A DNA stretch of 64,000 bases, from positions 496,001 through 560,000 of the forward strand of contig NZ_CP081497.1 in NCBI RefSeq assembly GCF_019774615.1, in the 5' to 3' direction. Each line of letters starts with the position of its first letter. Position 1 is the stretch's first letter. A model generated the notes under the pieces. It was given only the letters and a program-made list of their open reading frames with translations. It was not told the origin of the DNA and ran no database searches. Of the stretch, positions 52,814 through 62,123 are shown one piece after another. Source of the stretch: Streptomyces sp. BHT-5-2. GTDB taxonomy: Bacteria; Actinomycetota; Actinomycetes; Streptomycetales; Streptomycetaceae. The translations under genes and the position numbers were made by a program.

Positions 52814-54892
52814 ATGGGTGCGACCGACGCGTTCCCGGAGAGTGCTGCCCAGTCCGGGGCCGGGCCGACCCACCCCGGCGGCCTGCTGGACGTACTGGGC
52901 GTGGCCGCCGTCATGCTCGACGCCAAGGGCCGGATCACGCTGTGGAGCCCCCAGGCCGAGGAACTCTTCGGCTGGGCCGCGGAGGAGGCGCTCGGCCGGT
53001 CCGCCGTCCGGCTGCTGGTCCCCCCGGAGCACGTCGAGCTCGTCCTGCGGCTGTTCGCCGAGGTGATGTCCGGCGGTGAGAGCTGGGCCGGGGTCTTCCC
53101 CGTCCGGCACAAGGACGGCAGCACCCGACTGGTCGAATTCCGCAACATGCGTCTCCAGGACAAGAACGGTGCCGCCTACGCCCTGGGCATCGCCACCGAC
53201 CAGGCCGTGCTGCGCGAGGTGGAGCGGGACCTGGCGCTGTCGGTGCGGCTGGTGGCCCAGTCGCCGATCGGGCTGGCGGTGCTCGACGCCGATCTGCGGT
53301 TCGTGATGGTCAACCCGGCGCTGGAGCGGATCAACGACCTCCCCGCCGAGCAGCACATCGGCCGGCACGTCCGGGACGCCCTGTCCTTCCTGGAGACCGA
53401 CGCGATCGAGGAGCGGATGCGCTCGGTGCTGGCCACCGGCCGGCCGCTGCTCGACGAGTTCTCCGTCGGCCCCACCGCCACCCACCCCGAAGCCGACCAG
53501 GCGTGGTCGGTCTCGTACTACCGGCTGGAGGACGCCAACGGCCGGGTGCTGGGCGTGGCGACCTCGGTCGTGGACGTCACCGAGCAGCACCGGGCCGCGA
53601 CCGAGGCGGCCCGCGCCCGGCGCCGGCTGGCGGTCATCGCGGACGCCTCGGCGACCGTCGGCACCACCCTCGACGTCGGCCGCACCGCGCAGGAGTTGGC
53701 CGACGTCATCGTGCCGGAGCTCGCCGACCTGGCCGCCGTCGACGTCCTCGACGCCGTCCTGGACGGCCGCCGCCCCGGTGCCCGCGGCGGCCCGGCCCGA
53801 TTCCGGGCGCTGGCGGTCGCGGCGGCCGGGGACACGCCCGCCGTCGGCGCCGCCGACCCCACCGGGCAGCTCGCCGCCTACGAGACCGAGCGGCTGATCA
53901 CGGCCTGTGTCACCGAGGCCCGGCCGGTGCTGGTCGGCGAGGTGGGCCCCGAGGAGCGCCGGCACATCGCCGCCGACGCGCAGGGCGCGGAGCTGCTGCG
54001 GGAGGCCGGGCTGCACTCCTATCTGGCGGTGCCGCTGATCGCCCGCGGCGAGGTGCTGGGCGCGCTGTCGCTCTACCGCACGGACAACCCGGTGCCCTTC
54101 GACGAGGACGACGCGGTGCTCGCCGTCGAGTTGGCCGCCCGGGCGGCGGTCTGCATCGACAACGCCCGCTCCTACCAGAGCGAGCGGCGCACCGCGCTCA
54201 CCCTCCAGCGGCACCTGATGAACCACCGGCCGCCGCGGCCCACCACGATGGACATCGCCTACCGCTACCAGCCCGCGCAGGCGGCCAGCGAGGTGGGCGG
54301 CGACTGGTTCGACGTCATCCCGGTCGCCGGCGACAAGACCGCGCTGGTCGTCGGCGACGTCATGGGCAGCGGCATCAACGCGGCAGCCACCATGGGCCAG
54401 TTGCGCACCACCACCCGCGCGCTGGCCGACCTCGACCTCGCGCCCGCCGAGGTGCTCGACCACCTCGACCACATCGCCGGCGGCCTCGACCCGGCCTTCG
54501 CGACCTGCCTCTACGCCGTTCACGACCCGCACCGGCAGGAGTGCCGGATCGCCGTCGCGGGCCACCTCCCGCCGGTCGTGGTGCGGCCCGGCGGGCCGCC
54601 GAAACTGCTGGACCTGCCGACCGGCGCACCGCTCGGCGTCGGCGGCGTGGCCTTCGAGCAGACCACCGTCCCGCTGCGGGCCGGCGACCAACTCGTGCTC
54701 TACACCGATGGCCTGATCGAGACCCGCGACCAGGCCATCGACACCCGCCTCGACCTCCTCCTGGGGCTGCTCGCCGAGCCCGAGCGTCCGCTGGAGGAAC
54801 TCTGCGACCGCCTCCTGGGCGAGTTGCGGCACGGCAACGACCATGACGACGTGGCGCTGCTGATCGCCCGCATCCGGGAGTTCGACGGCTGA
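52814..54892 (+). CDS. PAS-PAS-GAF-SpoIIE sensor phosphatase
   Basis: 692 residues, cytosolic. A first PAS domain spans about 25-135 (VAAVMLDAKGRITLWSPQAE) and a second about 145-265 (IGLAVLDADLRFVMVNPALE). A GAF domain covers about 275-455 (HSYLAVPLIARGEVLGALSL). The PP2C SpoIIE domain covers about 470-690 (GGDWFDVIPVAGDKTALVVG, DVMGSGINAAATMGQL, VLYTDGLIETRDQ, HDDVALLIARI) with its metal ligands intact. It would dephosphorylate an anti-anti-sigma factor in response to a small molecule or redox signal. ATG at 52814 has GGAAGGAG. No partner gene is adjacent. Confidence 0.92.
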   Translation: MGATDAFPESAAQSGAGPTHPGGLLDVLGVAAVMLDAKGRITLWSPQAEELFGWAAEEALGRSAVRLLVPPEHVELVLRLFAEVMSGGESWAGVFPVRHKDGSTRLVEFRNMRLQDKNGAAYALGIATDQAVLREVERDLALSVRLVAQSPIGLAVLDADLRFVMVNPALERINDLPAEQHIGRHVRDALSFLETDAIEERMRSVLATGRPLLDEFSVGPTATHPEADQAWSVSYYRLEDANGRVLGVATSVVDVTEQHRAATEAARARRRLAVIADASATVGTTLDVGRTAQELADVIVPELADLAAVDVLDAVLDGRRPGARGGPARFRALAVAAAGDTPAVGAADPTGQLAAYETERLITACVTEARPVLVGEVGPEERRHIAADAQGAELLREAGLHSYLAVPLIARGEVLGALSLYRTDNPVPFDEDDAVLAVELAARAAVCIDNARSYQSERRTALTLQRHLMNHRPPRPTTMDIAYRYQPAQAASEVGGDWFDVIPVAGDKTALVVGDVMGSGINAAATMGQLRTTTRALADLDLAPAEVLDHLDHIAGGLDPAFATCLYAVHDPHRQECRIAVAGHLPPVVVRPGGPPKLLDLPTGAPLGVGGVAFEQTTVPLRAGDQLVLYTDGLIETRDQAIDTRLDLLLGLLAEPERPLEELCDRLLGELRHGNDHDDVALLIARIREFDG

Positions 54893-55200
54893 TTCCCGCC
54901 CGGTGGCGGGGCGCCGTGCGAAAGTCGCCGCGCCGCCCCGCCGATGAATCCGCAGCCCGCCAAACCTCCCGCGGAATCCGCGTAGAACGCGCCTGGGCGG
55001 CATGGATAACGGCCGTCGAAGCGGCAGAGGCTACGGATTTCGTTGTCTCACGCTCTTAACGAACCCTTGACGAGAGTGTCCGACGGAGGTTGTATTCCGG
55101 TCACCGAAGCGGCCCCGCAGTGCATCTGGTGCGACCGCTCGCGGCACTCGTCCCCGTGGCGGTGCCGCCCCTCCTGCCCTCCAGCACCGATGGGACCCGG
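54893..55200 (+). promoter_or_regulatory. Intergenic region with a sigma-70-like promoter for the APC permease
   Basis: TTGACG (55067-55072) and TGTATT (55091-55096) are spaced by 18 bases, about 105 bases before the permease ATG. The remaining sequence shows no gene or strong hairpin. Confidence 0.45.
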
Positions 55201-56643
55201 ATGACCGATATGCCCACCACGCCAGTTGCCACCGCCGTCCCGGCACCGGAGACCCGGACCGCGACACCGGCGGACAGCCCCCAACTCACCCGGTCGATCG
55301 GTGTGGTCGGCGGCACCCTGCTCACCCTGTCCTGCCTGACCCCGGCGTCCTCGCTGTTCGTCATCGTGCCGGACTCGTTCGCCAGCCTGGGCACCGGCAC
55401 GGCACTGACCATCGCCATCGCGGCGGTGCTGTGCGTGGGGGTGGCCTTCACCTACTCCGAGCTGGGCACCCTGATCCCCAGCTCCGGCGGCGAGTACGCC
55501 ATGGTCGGCACCCTGATGGGCCGGCTCGCGGGCTGGCTGGTCTTCGTGCTCTCGCTGATCGTCGTCATGATCGTGCCGCCCATCATCGCCCTGGGCACCG
55601 CCGACTACTTGGCCCCCATCGTGCACCTGGACAAGCAGCCGACCGCCGCCGCGGTGATGCTGCTGGCGACCGCCATGGGCCTGCTCGACCTGCGCGCCAA
55701 CGCCTGGATCACCGGCATCTTCCTGGTGCTGGAGGTGATCGCCGCGGCCGTCGTGGCGTTCCTCGGCTTCAGCCACACCCACCGCTCCGCGGCCACCCTG
55801 ATCCACCCGGTCATGGACGCCGGACACGGCACCACTACCGCGGTCACCGGCGGGCTGATCGTCACCGGACTGGCCACCGCGCTCTTCATCCTCCAGGGCT
55901 TCTCCACCGCGGTGTACCTCGCCGAGGAGATGGAGAACCCGCGGCGCAACGTCTCCCGCACCGTGCTGTGGACGCTGGCCATCGGCGCCGCCGTGGTCCT
56001 CGTCCCCGTCGTCGCCATCACCCTCGGCGCCCCCGACCTGAAGACCCTCGGCGCGGGCGACGTCGCCGGCATGGTCCAGGGCTGGAGCAACTCCGCCGTC
56101 GGCACCTTCGTCAGCCTCTGCATCGCCCTGGCGATCGTCAACGCGGCGATCGTGATGGTGATCCAGAACTCCCGGGTGGTCTTCTCCTCGGCCCGCGACG
56201 CGGCCTGGCCCACCCCGGTCAACCGGATCTTCTCGCACGTCGGCAAGCGCTTCGGCTCACCCTGGGCGGCCACCCTCGCGGTCGGCGTCCCCGGTGCCGC
56301 GCTGTGCTTCGTCACCCTCGACACCCTCAACGAGGTCACCGGCGTGGCCGTCGCCGGCATGTACGTCTTCGTCGCGCTGGGCGCGCTGGTCTCCCGCCGC
56401 GGCGCGCACAAGCACCGGCTCGCCTGGCGGATGCCGCTGTGGCCGGTGGTCCCCGCGCTGATCGTCCTCGTCCTGGTCTGGGTGCTGTGCCAGCAGAGCG
56501 CCAGGAGCCTGCTGATCACCGGCGCGCTGGTCGCGGCGGCCGCCGTCTACTGGGCCCTCTACCTCCGCCCGCGGCAGGACAGCCACTGGGTCATCTCGGT
56601 CCCCGAGGACGAACTGGCGGCCGCCGAACCGGCCCGTTCGTAG
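55201..56643 (+). CDS. APC-family amino acid permease
   Basis: 480 residues, about 12 TM helices. The first helix region is VVGGTLLTLSCLTPASSLFV, then YSELGTLIPSSGGEYAMVGT, the motif typical of amino-acid/polyamine APC transporters, and FSTAVYLAEEMENPRRNVSR. The hydrophilic N terminus (about 35 residues) is Thr/Pro/Ala-rich. The ATG at 55201 is preceded only by a weak GGGA, so an upstream start cannot be excluded. Substrate unknown. No neighbour suggests a pathway. Confidence 0.88.
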   Translation: MTDMPTTPVATAVPAPETRTATPADSPQLTRSIGVVGGTLLTLSCLTPASSLFVIVPDSFASLGTGTALTIAIAAVLCVGVAFTYSELGTLIPSSGGEYAMVGTLMGRLAGWLVFVLSLIVVMIVPPIIALGTADYLAPIVHLDKQPTAAAVMLLATAMGLLDLRANAWITGIFLVLEVIAAAVVAFLGFSHTHRSAATLIHPVMDAGHGTTTAVTGGLIVTGLATALFILQGFSTAVYLAEEMENPRRNVSRTVLWTLAIGAAVVLVPVVAITLGAPDLKTLGAGDVAGMVQGWSNSAVGTFVSLCIALAIVNAAIVMVIQNSRVVFSSARDAAWPTPVNRIFSHVGKRFGSPWAATLAVGVPGAALCFVTLDTLNEVTGVAVAGMYVFVALGALVSRRGAHKHRLAWRMPLWPVVPALIVLVLVWVLCQQSARSLLITGALVAAAAVYWALYLRPRQDSHWVISVPEDELAAAEPARS

Positions 56644-56687
56644 GGCGGGCCCTCCGGGTCAGCGGCGGACCCGGACGTCGCGCCCGC

Positions 56688-57026
56688 TCACCGGCCGTCC
56701 GGCCGGGCCAGCGCGAGCGCGTCCAACAGCAGACACACGTGGTCGACGGCGTCCCGCCCGGCGGGGCCGTCGGCCACGTCCGTGTCGTCCAGCAGCCCGG
56801 CGGTGGCGTGCAGCAGCGCCGGCAGCCCCGTGGCCTCCGGCGCCGGACCGGACTCCGCGAGGGCGGCGCGGATCTGCTCGCCGGAGAGCGGCAGCCCGGT
56901 CTCCAGGAAGCGGAACAGCGCGACCGCGGTCCTGCGGTCCGCGTCGTCCGGCCGCCATGCCCCGCGCGCAAGGTGGTCGATGAGCACCGCCGCGCGGGCA
57001 CGGATCTCCTCTGCTGGAACATGCAT
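56688..57026 (-). CDS. Hypothetical protein, 112 residues
   Basis: 112 residues, predicted all-helical and acidic: MHVPAEEIRARAAVLIDHLA, RTAVALFRFLETGLPLSGEQ and DAVDHVCLLLDALALARPDG. No signal peptide or membrane helix; no family recognised. Ribosome sites near the ATG at 57026 are weak; an in-frame GTG two codons upstream and an ATG at 57137 are alternatives. It lies between the permease (convergent, 44 bases) and a divergent sensor phosphatase. Coding bias supports it as a gene. Confidence 0.55.
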   Translation of the reverse strand: MHVPAEEIRARAAVLIDHLARGAWRPDDADRRTAVALFRFLETGLPLSGEQIRAALAESGPAPEATGLPALLHATAGLLDDTDVADGPAGRDAVDHVCLLLDALALARPDGR

Positions 57027-57356
57027 GCCCACGAACGTCTCATACGCGCCCGGCGGCCCCCGGAGCGGCCCCCGCCGCCCGCCGAGCGCCCCCACGCCCC
57101 ACCCGACTCCCGAGTAAGCACCGCTGACCAGGCACATTGTGCGGCGCCCCGGACGCGCCCGGCAGATCGGCGGTCGGTCCGCAACCGTTCCGGGCTGTGG
57201 GAAGAGTTACATGCACACGGCCGGGGAGTGCACAGCCGTAGCCGGGAAACATACCGACAGGTTTTACTGGCGCTGCCGTGGCGCATGCTCTCCGGCACCG
57301 CTGCGCTGCGCAGTACGCGGCTCGCCCACCGTATGCGGGAGGTGTAGAAAGAGGAC
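57027..57356 (+). other. Upstream region of the large sensor phosphatase
   Basis: 330 bases, less GC-rich than surroundings in 57180-57270 (GGAAGAGTTACATGCACACG), suggesting a promoter, but I cannot assign a sigma factor. A CGCTGCGCTGCGCAG imperfect repeat is at about 57300. GAGG lies before the downstream ATG. Confidence 0.4.
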
Positions 57357-60083
57357 ATGGCCGGACGCTACGGCCGCCCGCGTTCGGTTCTGAGGATGCG
57401 AACTGTCGCTGGCCAGGTCTTTCTCCTGCAAGTGGCGATCGTCGTCTTGCTCGTCGCCGCCGCCATCGCGGCGCTGGTGCTGCAGTCCGGGACCGACTCG
57501 GAACGGGAGGCCCGGAACCGCTCGGTCGCCGTGGCCCAGACCTTCGCGAACGCCCCCGGCATCGAAGCGGCCCTCAAGAGCCCCGACCCCACCGCCGTGC
57601 TCCAGCCGCGCGCGCAAGCCGCCCGCAGGACCTCCGAGGTCGACTTCGTCGTCGTCATGAACACCCACGGCATCCGCTACACCCACCCGCTCACCAACCG
57701 CATAGGCAAGAAGTTCGTCGGCACCATCGGGCCCGCGCTGGCCGGCGGAGTGGTCACCGAGAAGATCACCGGCACCATCGGCCCCCTCGTCCAGGCCGTG
57801 GTGCCCGTCTTCGGTCACGACGGAAAGGTCGTCGGCCTGGTCTCGGCCGGCGTCACCCTCAGCAAGGTCAGCGGCGTCGTCGACGACCAGTTCCCGCTGC
57901 TGTTCGGGTCCGCGGCCGGCGTACTGCTGCTCACCACCGGCGGCACCGCCCTGGTCAGCCGCCGGCTGCGGCGCCAGACCCACGGGCTGGGACCGGCGGA
58001 GATGACGCGGATGTACGAGCACCACGACGCGGTGCTGCACGCCGTCCGGGAAGGCGTGATCATCGTGCGCGGCGACGGCCGGCTGGTGCTCGCCAACGAC
58101 GAGGCCCGGCGGCTGCTCGCCCTCCCCTCCGACGTCGAGGGCCGCCGGGTCGCCGAGCTGGGACTCGATCCGGACACCGCGGCGCTGCTGGAGTCCGGCC
58201 GGGTCGTCACCGACGAGGTGCACCCGGTGGGGGAGCGGCTGCTCGCGGTCAACCAGCGCTCCACGGAACGGGCTGGCGGCCCGCCCGGCAGCGTCACCAC
58301 CCTCCGCGACACCACCGAGCTCCGGGCCCTGACCGGCCGCGCCGACATCGCCCGCGGCCGGCTGAAACTCCTCTACGACGCCGGCGCCGAGATCGGCACC
58401 ACCCTCGACGTGGTGCGCACCTGTGAGGAGCTGGCCCGCTTCGGCGCCGAGCGGTTCAGCGACATCGTCACCGTCGACCTGGCCGTCTCCGTACTCGACG
58501 GCGAGGAACCCGAGGCCGCCGGGCCGGCCATAGAGATGCGCCGCACCGCCGTCGCCGGCCAGGTGCCCGCCGGGTCGCTCCACCCGGTCGGCCAGCCAAT
58601 GCGGTTCGCGCCCGTCACCGCGCTCGGCAGCCGGCTGCCGTCCGGCGAACCGGTCCTGGAGGCCGACCTGGCCGCGTTCTCCGGCTGGCAGCGGCAGGAC
58701 CCCCAGCGCGCCCGGAGGATCGTCGCCAGTGGCATCCACTCGCTGATCGCCGTCCCGCTGCGGGCCCGCGGCGTCGTCCTCGGCGTGGTCCTCTTCTGGC
58801 GCTCGCGCACCCCCGATCCGTTCGACGAGGAGGACCTCTCGCTCGCCGAGGAACTGGTCGCGCGGGCCGCGGTGAGCATCGACAACGCCCGCCGCTACAC
58901 CCGCGAACACACCATGGCGGTCACCCTCCAGCGCAGCCTGCTGCCGCGCGCCCTGCCCGACCAGAACGCCGTCGAGGCCGCCTTCCGCTACCTGCCCGCG
59001 CACGCCGGACTCGGCGGGCTGGGCGGTGTCGGCGGCGACTGGTTCGACATCATCCCGCTGCCCGGCGCCCGGGTCGCGCTGGTCGTCGGCGACGTCGTCG
59101 GGCACGGCCTGCACGCCGCCGCCACCATGGGCCGGCTGCGCACCGCGATCCACAACTTCGCCAACCTCGACGTCCCGCCCGACGAGCTGCTGTGGCACCT
59201 CGACGAGCTGGTCACCCGCATCGACCAGGACGAGGGCGCGGGCGGCGGCGGTGACGGCAACAAGGCCCCGGTCACCGGCGCCACCTGCCTCTACGCCATC
59301 TACGACCCGGTCACCGGCGCCTGCACCATGGCGCGCGCCGGGCACGTCCAGCCGCTGGTGCTGCGGCCGGACGGCAGCGCGGAGTTCGCCGAGGTGCCCG
59401 GCGGGCCGCCGCTCGGCCTCGGCGGCATGCCCTTCGAAACCTGTCGGCTGGAACTCCCCGAGGGCAGCCGCCTGGTGCTCTACACCGACGGGCTCGTCGA
59501 GGACCGCGAGCGCGACATCGACACCGGGATGGCGCTGCTCCGCCACACCCTGGCCGGTCACCCCGGACGGACCCCGGAACAGACCTGCGAGGCGGCGCTC
59601 GACGCGCTGCTGCCGGACCGCCCGGCCGACGACATCGCCCTGCTGGTCGCCCGCACCCGGTGCCTGGACGCCGGGTGCGTCGCCGAGTGGGAGGTCGCCG
59701 CCGACCCGTCCGCGGTCGCGCCGGTGCGCGCCGCGGCGGTCCGCAAACTGGCCGAATGGGGGCTTGCCGAGGAGGCGTTCACCACTGAGCTGATCCTCAG
59801 CGAGCTGGTCACCAATGCCATCCGGTACGCCGTCGGCCCGATCCGCGTCCGGCTGATCCACGACCGCTCGCTGATCTGCGAGGTCGCCGACCACAGCAGC
59901 ACCTCCCCGCACCTGCGGCACGCCGCCACCACCGACGAGGGCGGCCGCGGCCTCTTCCTGATCGCGCAGATGGCCGAGCGGTGGGGCACCCGCTACACCG
60001 GCGACGGCAAGGTGATCTGGACCGAACAGGCCCTGCCCGACACGCGCCGGAGGCCGGAGGAGTCCGTGCGGCACGGCTCCTGA
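57357..60083 (+). CDS. Membrane sensor phosphatase: Cache-PAS-GAF-SpoIIE-HATPase
   Basis: 908 residues. TM1 is at about 20-43 (FLLQVAIVVLLVAAAIAALV). The extracellular single-Cache domain of CitA/DcuS type covers about 45-185 (VDFVVVMNTHGIRYTHP, GPLVQAVVPVFGHDGKVVGL). TM2 is at about 185-205, PAS at about 222-325, and GAF at about 345-520. The SpoIIE phosphatase domain is at about 540-765 (GGDWFDIIPLPGARVALVVG, VLYTDGLVEDRER). An RsbW-like HATPase kinase domain is at about 775-890 (LILSELVTNAIRYA, EGGRGLFLIAQMAERWG). One chain thus joins the phosphatase and the opposing anti-sigma-type kinase. The Cache domain suggests sensing of an organic acid; the acetyl/citrate-type HPL motif is visible. 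Confidence 0.92.
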   Translation: MAGRYGRPRSVLRMRTVAGQVFLLQVAIVVLLVAAAIAALVLQSGTDSEREARNRSVAVAQTFANAPGIEAALKSPDPTAVLQPRAQAARRTSEVDFVVVMNTHGIRYTHPLTNRIGKKFVGTIGPALAGGVVTEKITGTIGPLVQAVVPVFGHDGKVVGLVSAGVTLSKVSGVVDDQFPLLFGSAAGVLLLTTGGTALVSRRLRRQTHGLGPAEMTRMYEHHDAVLHAVREGVIIVRGDGRLVLANDEARRLLALPSDVEGRRVAELGLDPDTAALLESGRVVTDEVHPVGERLLAVNQRSTERAGGPPGSVTTLRDTTELRALTGRADIARGRLKLLYDAGAEIGTTLDVVRTCEELARFGAERFSDIVTVDLAVSVLDGEEPEAAGPAIEMRRTAVAGQVPAGSLHPVGQPMRFAPVTALGSRLPSGEPVLEADLAAFSGWQRQDPQRARRIVASGIHSLIAVPLRARGVVLGVVLFWRSRTPDPFDEEDLSLAEELVARAAVSIDNARRYTREHTMAVTLQRSLLPRALPDQNAVEAAFRYLPAHAGLGGLGGVGGDWFDIIPLPGARVALVVGDVVGHGLHAAATMGRLRTAIHNFANLDVPPDELLWHLDELVTRIDQDEGAGGGGDGNKAPVTGATCLYAIYDPVTGACTMARAGHVQPLVLRPDGSAEFAEVPGGPPLGLGGMPFETCRLELPEGSRLVLYTDGLVEDRERDIDTGMALLRHTLAGHPGRTPEQTCEAALDALLPDRPADDIALLVARTRCLDAGCVAEWEVAADPSAVAPVRAAAVRKLAEWGLAEEAFTTELILSELVTNAIRYAVGPIRVRLIHDRSLICEVADHSSTSPHLRHAATTDEGGRGLFLIAQMAERWGTRYTGDGKVIWTEQALPDTRRRPEESVRHGS

Positions 60084-60176
60084 CCTCGCAACTGCCGCCT
60101 GCTACCCTCCCGTTGCATGATCCCCGCGCCTTCGCGCGGCGGTAAACGGCAGCACGCGAAGGGGGAGGGTGCCGTC

Positions 60177-61514
60177 ATGGCCCAGGGGGCGATACCGGCC
60201 AAGCGCTGGGTCTATGTCATCCCGGTCGCCGCGATCATGTACATGCTGGCGTACCTCGACCGCAACAACGTCTCCGTCGTCCTCCCCTACATGCACGGCG
60301 ACCTGGCCCTCTCCAACGCCGACAAGGGCCTGGCCGGCGGCATCTTCTTCCTCGGCTACGTCTTCCTGCAGATCCCCGCGGCGGTCCTCGCCCAGCGCTG
60401 GAGTGCCCGGAAGACCGTCCTGATCCTGATGGTCGCCTGGGGGCTGTCCGCGGTCCTCTCCGGCCTGGTGCAGACCCGGGTCCAGTTCTACGCCGCACGG
60501 TTCGTGCTGGGCTTCTTCGAGGGCGGCGTCTGGCCGGCCGTCCTCATCCTGCTGGCCTCGTGGTTCCCGCTGCGCGAGCGCGCCCGCGCCAACGCCCTGT
60601 GGATGGCCTGCCTGCCGCTGTCGTCGGTGCTGATGGCGCCGCTGTCGGGCTGGATGCTGGACCACGCGAACTGGCGCTGGGTGCTCGTCCTCCAGGGGGT
60701 GCCGCCGCTGCTGTGGGCGGTGGTCTGGTGGTTCGCCGTCGCCGACCACCCCGCGCGGGCCCGCTGGATCTCCGCCGCCGAGGCCGACCACCTGGCCCGG
60801 GCGATCGCCGCCGACGAGGCCGCCAAGTCCCCGGCGGGCGGCGGCTCCTACCTCGCCGCGGTCCGCCAGCGCTCCGTCCTGGTCCTCATCGGCGTCTACT
60901 TCTTCTGGATCACCGGCTTCTACGGTTTCAGCCTGTGGCTGCCGTCGGTCATCAAGGAGCTGACCCACGACGGCTCCGCCACCGAGGTCGGGCTGCTGAC
61001 CGCGGTCCCGTTCACCGTCGCACTGGTGGTGATGATCGCCAACGCCGCCTGGTCGGACCGCACCGGCCGCCGGCGACAGGCCGTCGCCGTCCCCCTGGCC
61101 GTGGGCATCGTCGCCCTCCTGCTGGGCCAGGCGGTGCACGGCACGCTGCCGCGCATGCTGCTGCTGTGCGTCACGGCCGCCGCGGTCTACGCGCCCTACG
61201 GCCCCTTCTGGGCGATCCCCGGCCAGCTGCTCCGCTTCGAGGTGGTGGCGGTCGCGATGGGTCTGGTCAACGCGCTGGGCAACCTCGGCGGATTCGCCGG
61301 CCCGTACCTCGTCGGCTGGCTCACCGACACCACCGGGACCAGCCTGACCGGCTTCGCGGTGCTCGCCGCCTTCCTGGCGGTGGCGGTCCTCCTGGTGATG
61401 GTCGGCCTGCGACCGGGGCCGTCGTCGCCTGACGACGGCCCCGCCGGAGCCGCCCCGGGAGCCGTGACCGGCTCGGCCGACTCCGGCAACTCTGCGGCGG
61501 AAAGCCGGAGTTGA
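60177..61514 (+). CDS. MFS transporter, anion:cation symporter (ACS) family
   Basis: 445 residues, 12 TM helices. MLAYLDRNNVSVVLPYM in TM1 carries the DR motif typical of ACS members such as 4-hydroxyphenylacetate, phthalate and hexuronate transporters. WSARKTVLILMVAWGLSAVL and ARFVLGFFEGGVWPAVLILL (motif B region) follow. It would import an organic or aromatic acid. GGGGGAGGG six bases before the ATG decides the start against an ATG at 60117. It lies 93 bases behind the Cache-type sensor phosphatase on the same strand. A 45-residue Pro/Ser/Ala-rich tail ends the protein. Confidence 0.88.
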   Translation: MAQGAIPAKRWVYVIPVAAIMYMLAYLDRNNVSVVLPYMHGDLALSNADKGLAGGIFFLGYVFLQIPAAVLAQRWSARKTVLILMVAWGLSAVLSGLVQTRVQFYAARFVLGFFEGGVWPAVLILLASWFPLRERARANALWMACLPLSSVLMAPLSGWMLDHANWRWVLVLQGVPPLLWAVVWWFAVADHPARARWISAAEADHLARAIAADEAAKSPAGGGSYLAAVRQRSVLVLIGVYFFWITGFYGFSLWLPSVIKELTHDGSATEVGLLTAVPFTVALVVMIANAAWSDRTGRRRQAVAVPLAVGIVALLLGQAVHGTLPRMLLLCVTAAAVYAPYGPFWAIPGQLLRFEVVAVAMGLVNALGNLGGFAGPYLVGWLTDTTGTSLTGFAVLAAFLAVAVLLVMVGLRPGPSSPDDGPAGAAPGAVTGSADSGNSAAESRS

Positions 61515-61556
61515 CGGCGGGACGGTCGCGTCCGCCCCTTGCGTCCCGCGGCGCGG

Positions 61557-62063
61557 TCAGGCGGCGTTCGTGGGCCGGTGCGGGGGGATCTCCGGGAGGG
61601 CGTGCAGTGCCAGCAGGGCGCGTACGAACCCCTTCCGGTCGGCGGCCGGGAGGCGGGCGAGCAGTTCCTCCTCGCCGCGCCGGATGTCCGCCTGGACGGC
61701 GTCCCGCAGCCGCCGCCCCTCGGGGGTGAGGGAGACCAGCCGGACCCGGCGGTCCCCGGGGTCGGGGCGACGCTGGATCAGCCCGCGGGTCTCCAGGTCG
61801 TCCAGGACCGGGATGATCCGGGTCCGGTCGGCCCGGATGGCGTCGGCCAGCGCGGCCTGGGTGCGGATCGGGGTCTCGTCCAGGCGCAGTAGCACCGAGT
61901 AGCCCCACATCGCCAGCCCGTGCGCGTCGAGGACCGGCCGCTCGGCGTCCACCAGCGCGCGGCAGAGCGGGACCAGCATCGCGGCCAGGTCGGGGCGGGC
62001 TGCCGGCCGCCCTCCGGTCGGAGTGCCGTCCCTGGTCGCCGCGTTCTCTGCCATCTCTGCCAT
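61557..62063 (-). CDS. MarR-family transcriptional regulator
   Basis: 168 residues. The winged helix is at about 65-135: GYSVLLRLDETPIRTQAALA, DAIRADRTRIIPVLDDLETR, GLIQRRPDPGDRRVRLVSLT. Flanking helices form the dimer interface. The first 25 residues are a hydrophilic extension; a start at the ATG three codons later is also possible. It is divergent from the TIGR03086-type gene across 52 bases that carry an ATGTGCA/TGCACAT inverted repeat. It probably represses that gene and itself until a phenolic or thiol-reactive ligand binds (family knowledge). Confidence 0.88.
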   Translation of the reverse strand: MAEMAENAATRDGTPTGGRPAARPDLAAMLVPLCRALVDAERPVLDAHGLAMWGYSVLLRLDETPIRTQAALADAIRADRTRIIPVLDDLETRGLIQRRPDPGDRRVRLVSLTPEGRRLRDAVQADIRRGEEELLARLPAADRKGFVRALLALHALPEIPPHRPTNAA

Positions 62064-62080
62064 GGGCAGGAAAATACCCC

Positions 62081-62123
62081 TTGACAGATCATGTGCACGC
62101 GCAGATCGTAAGCAAATGCACAT
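62081..62123. promoter_or_regulatory. Divergent promoter/operator of the MarR and TIGR03086-type genes
   Basis: TTGACA (62081-62086), 17 bases, GATCGT (62104-62109), six bases, ATG at 62116: a leaderless promoter. ATGTGCA (62091-62097) and TGCACAT (62117-62123) form an exact inverted repeat 19 bases apart across the spacer and start, where a bound MarR dimer pair would block transcription. Confidence 0.6.

Noticed and set aside
57264..60074. 936-codon minus-strand open frame
   Set aside because: Antisense to the Cache-SpoIIE gene; composition only.
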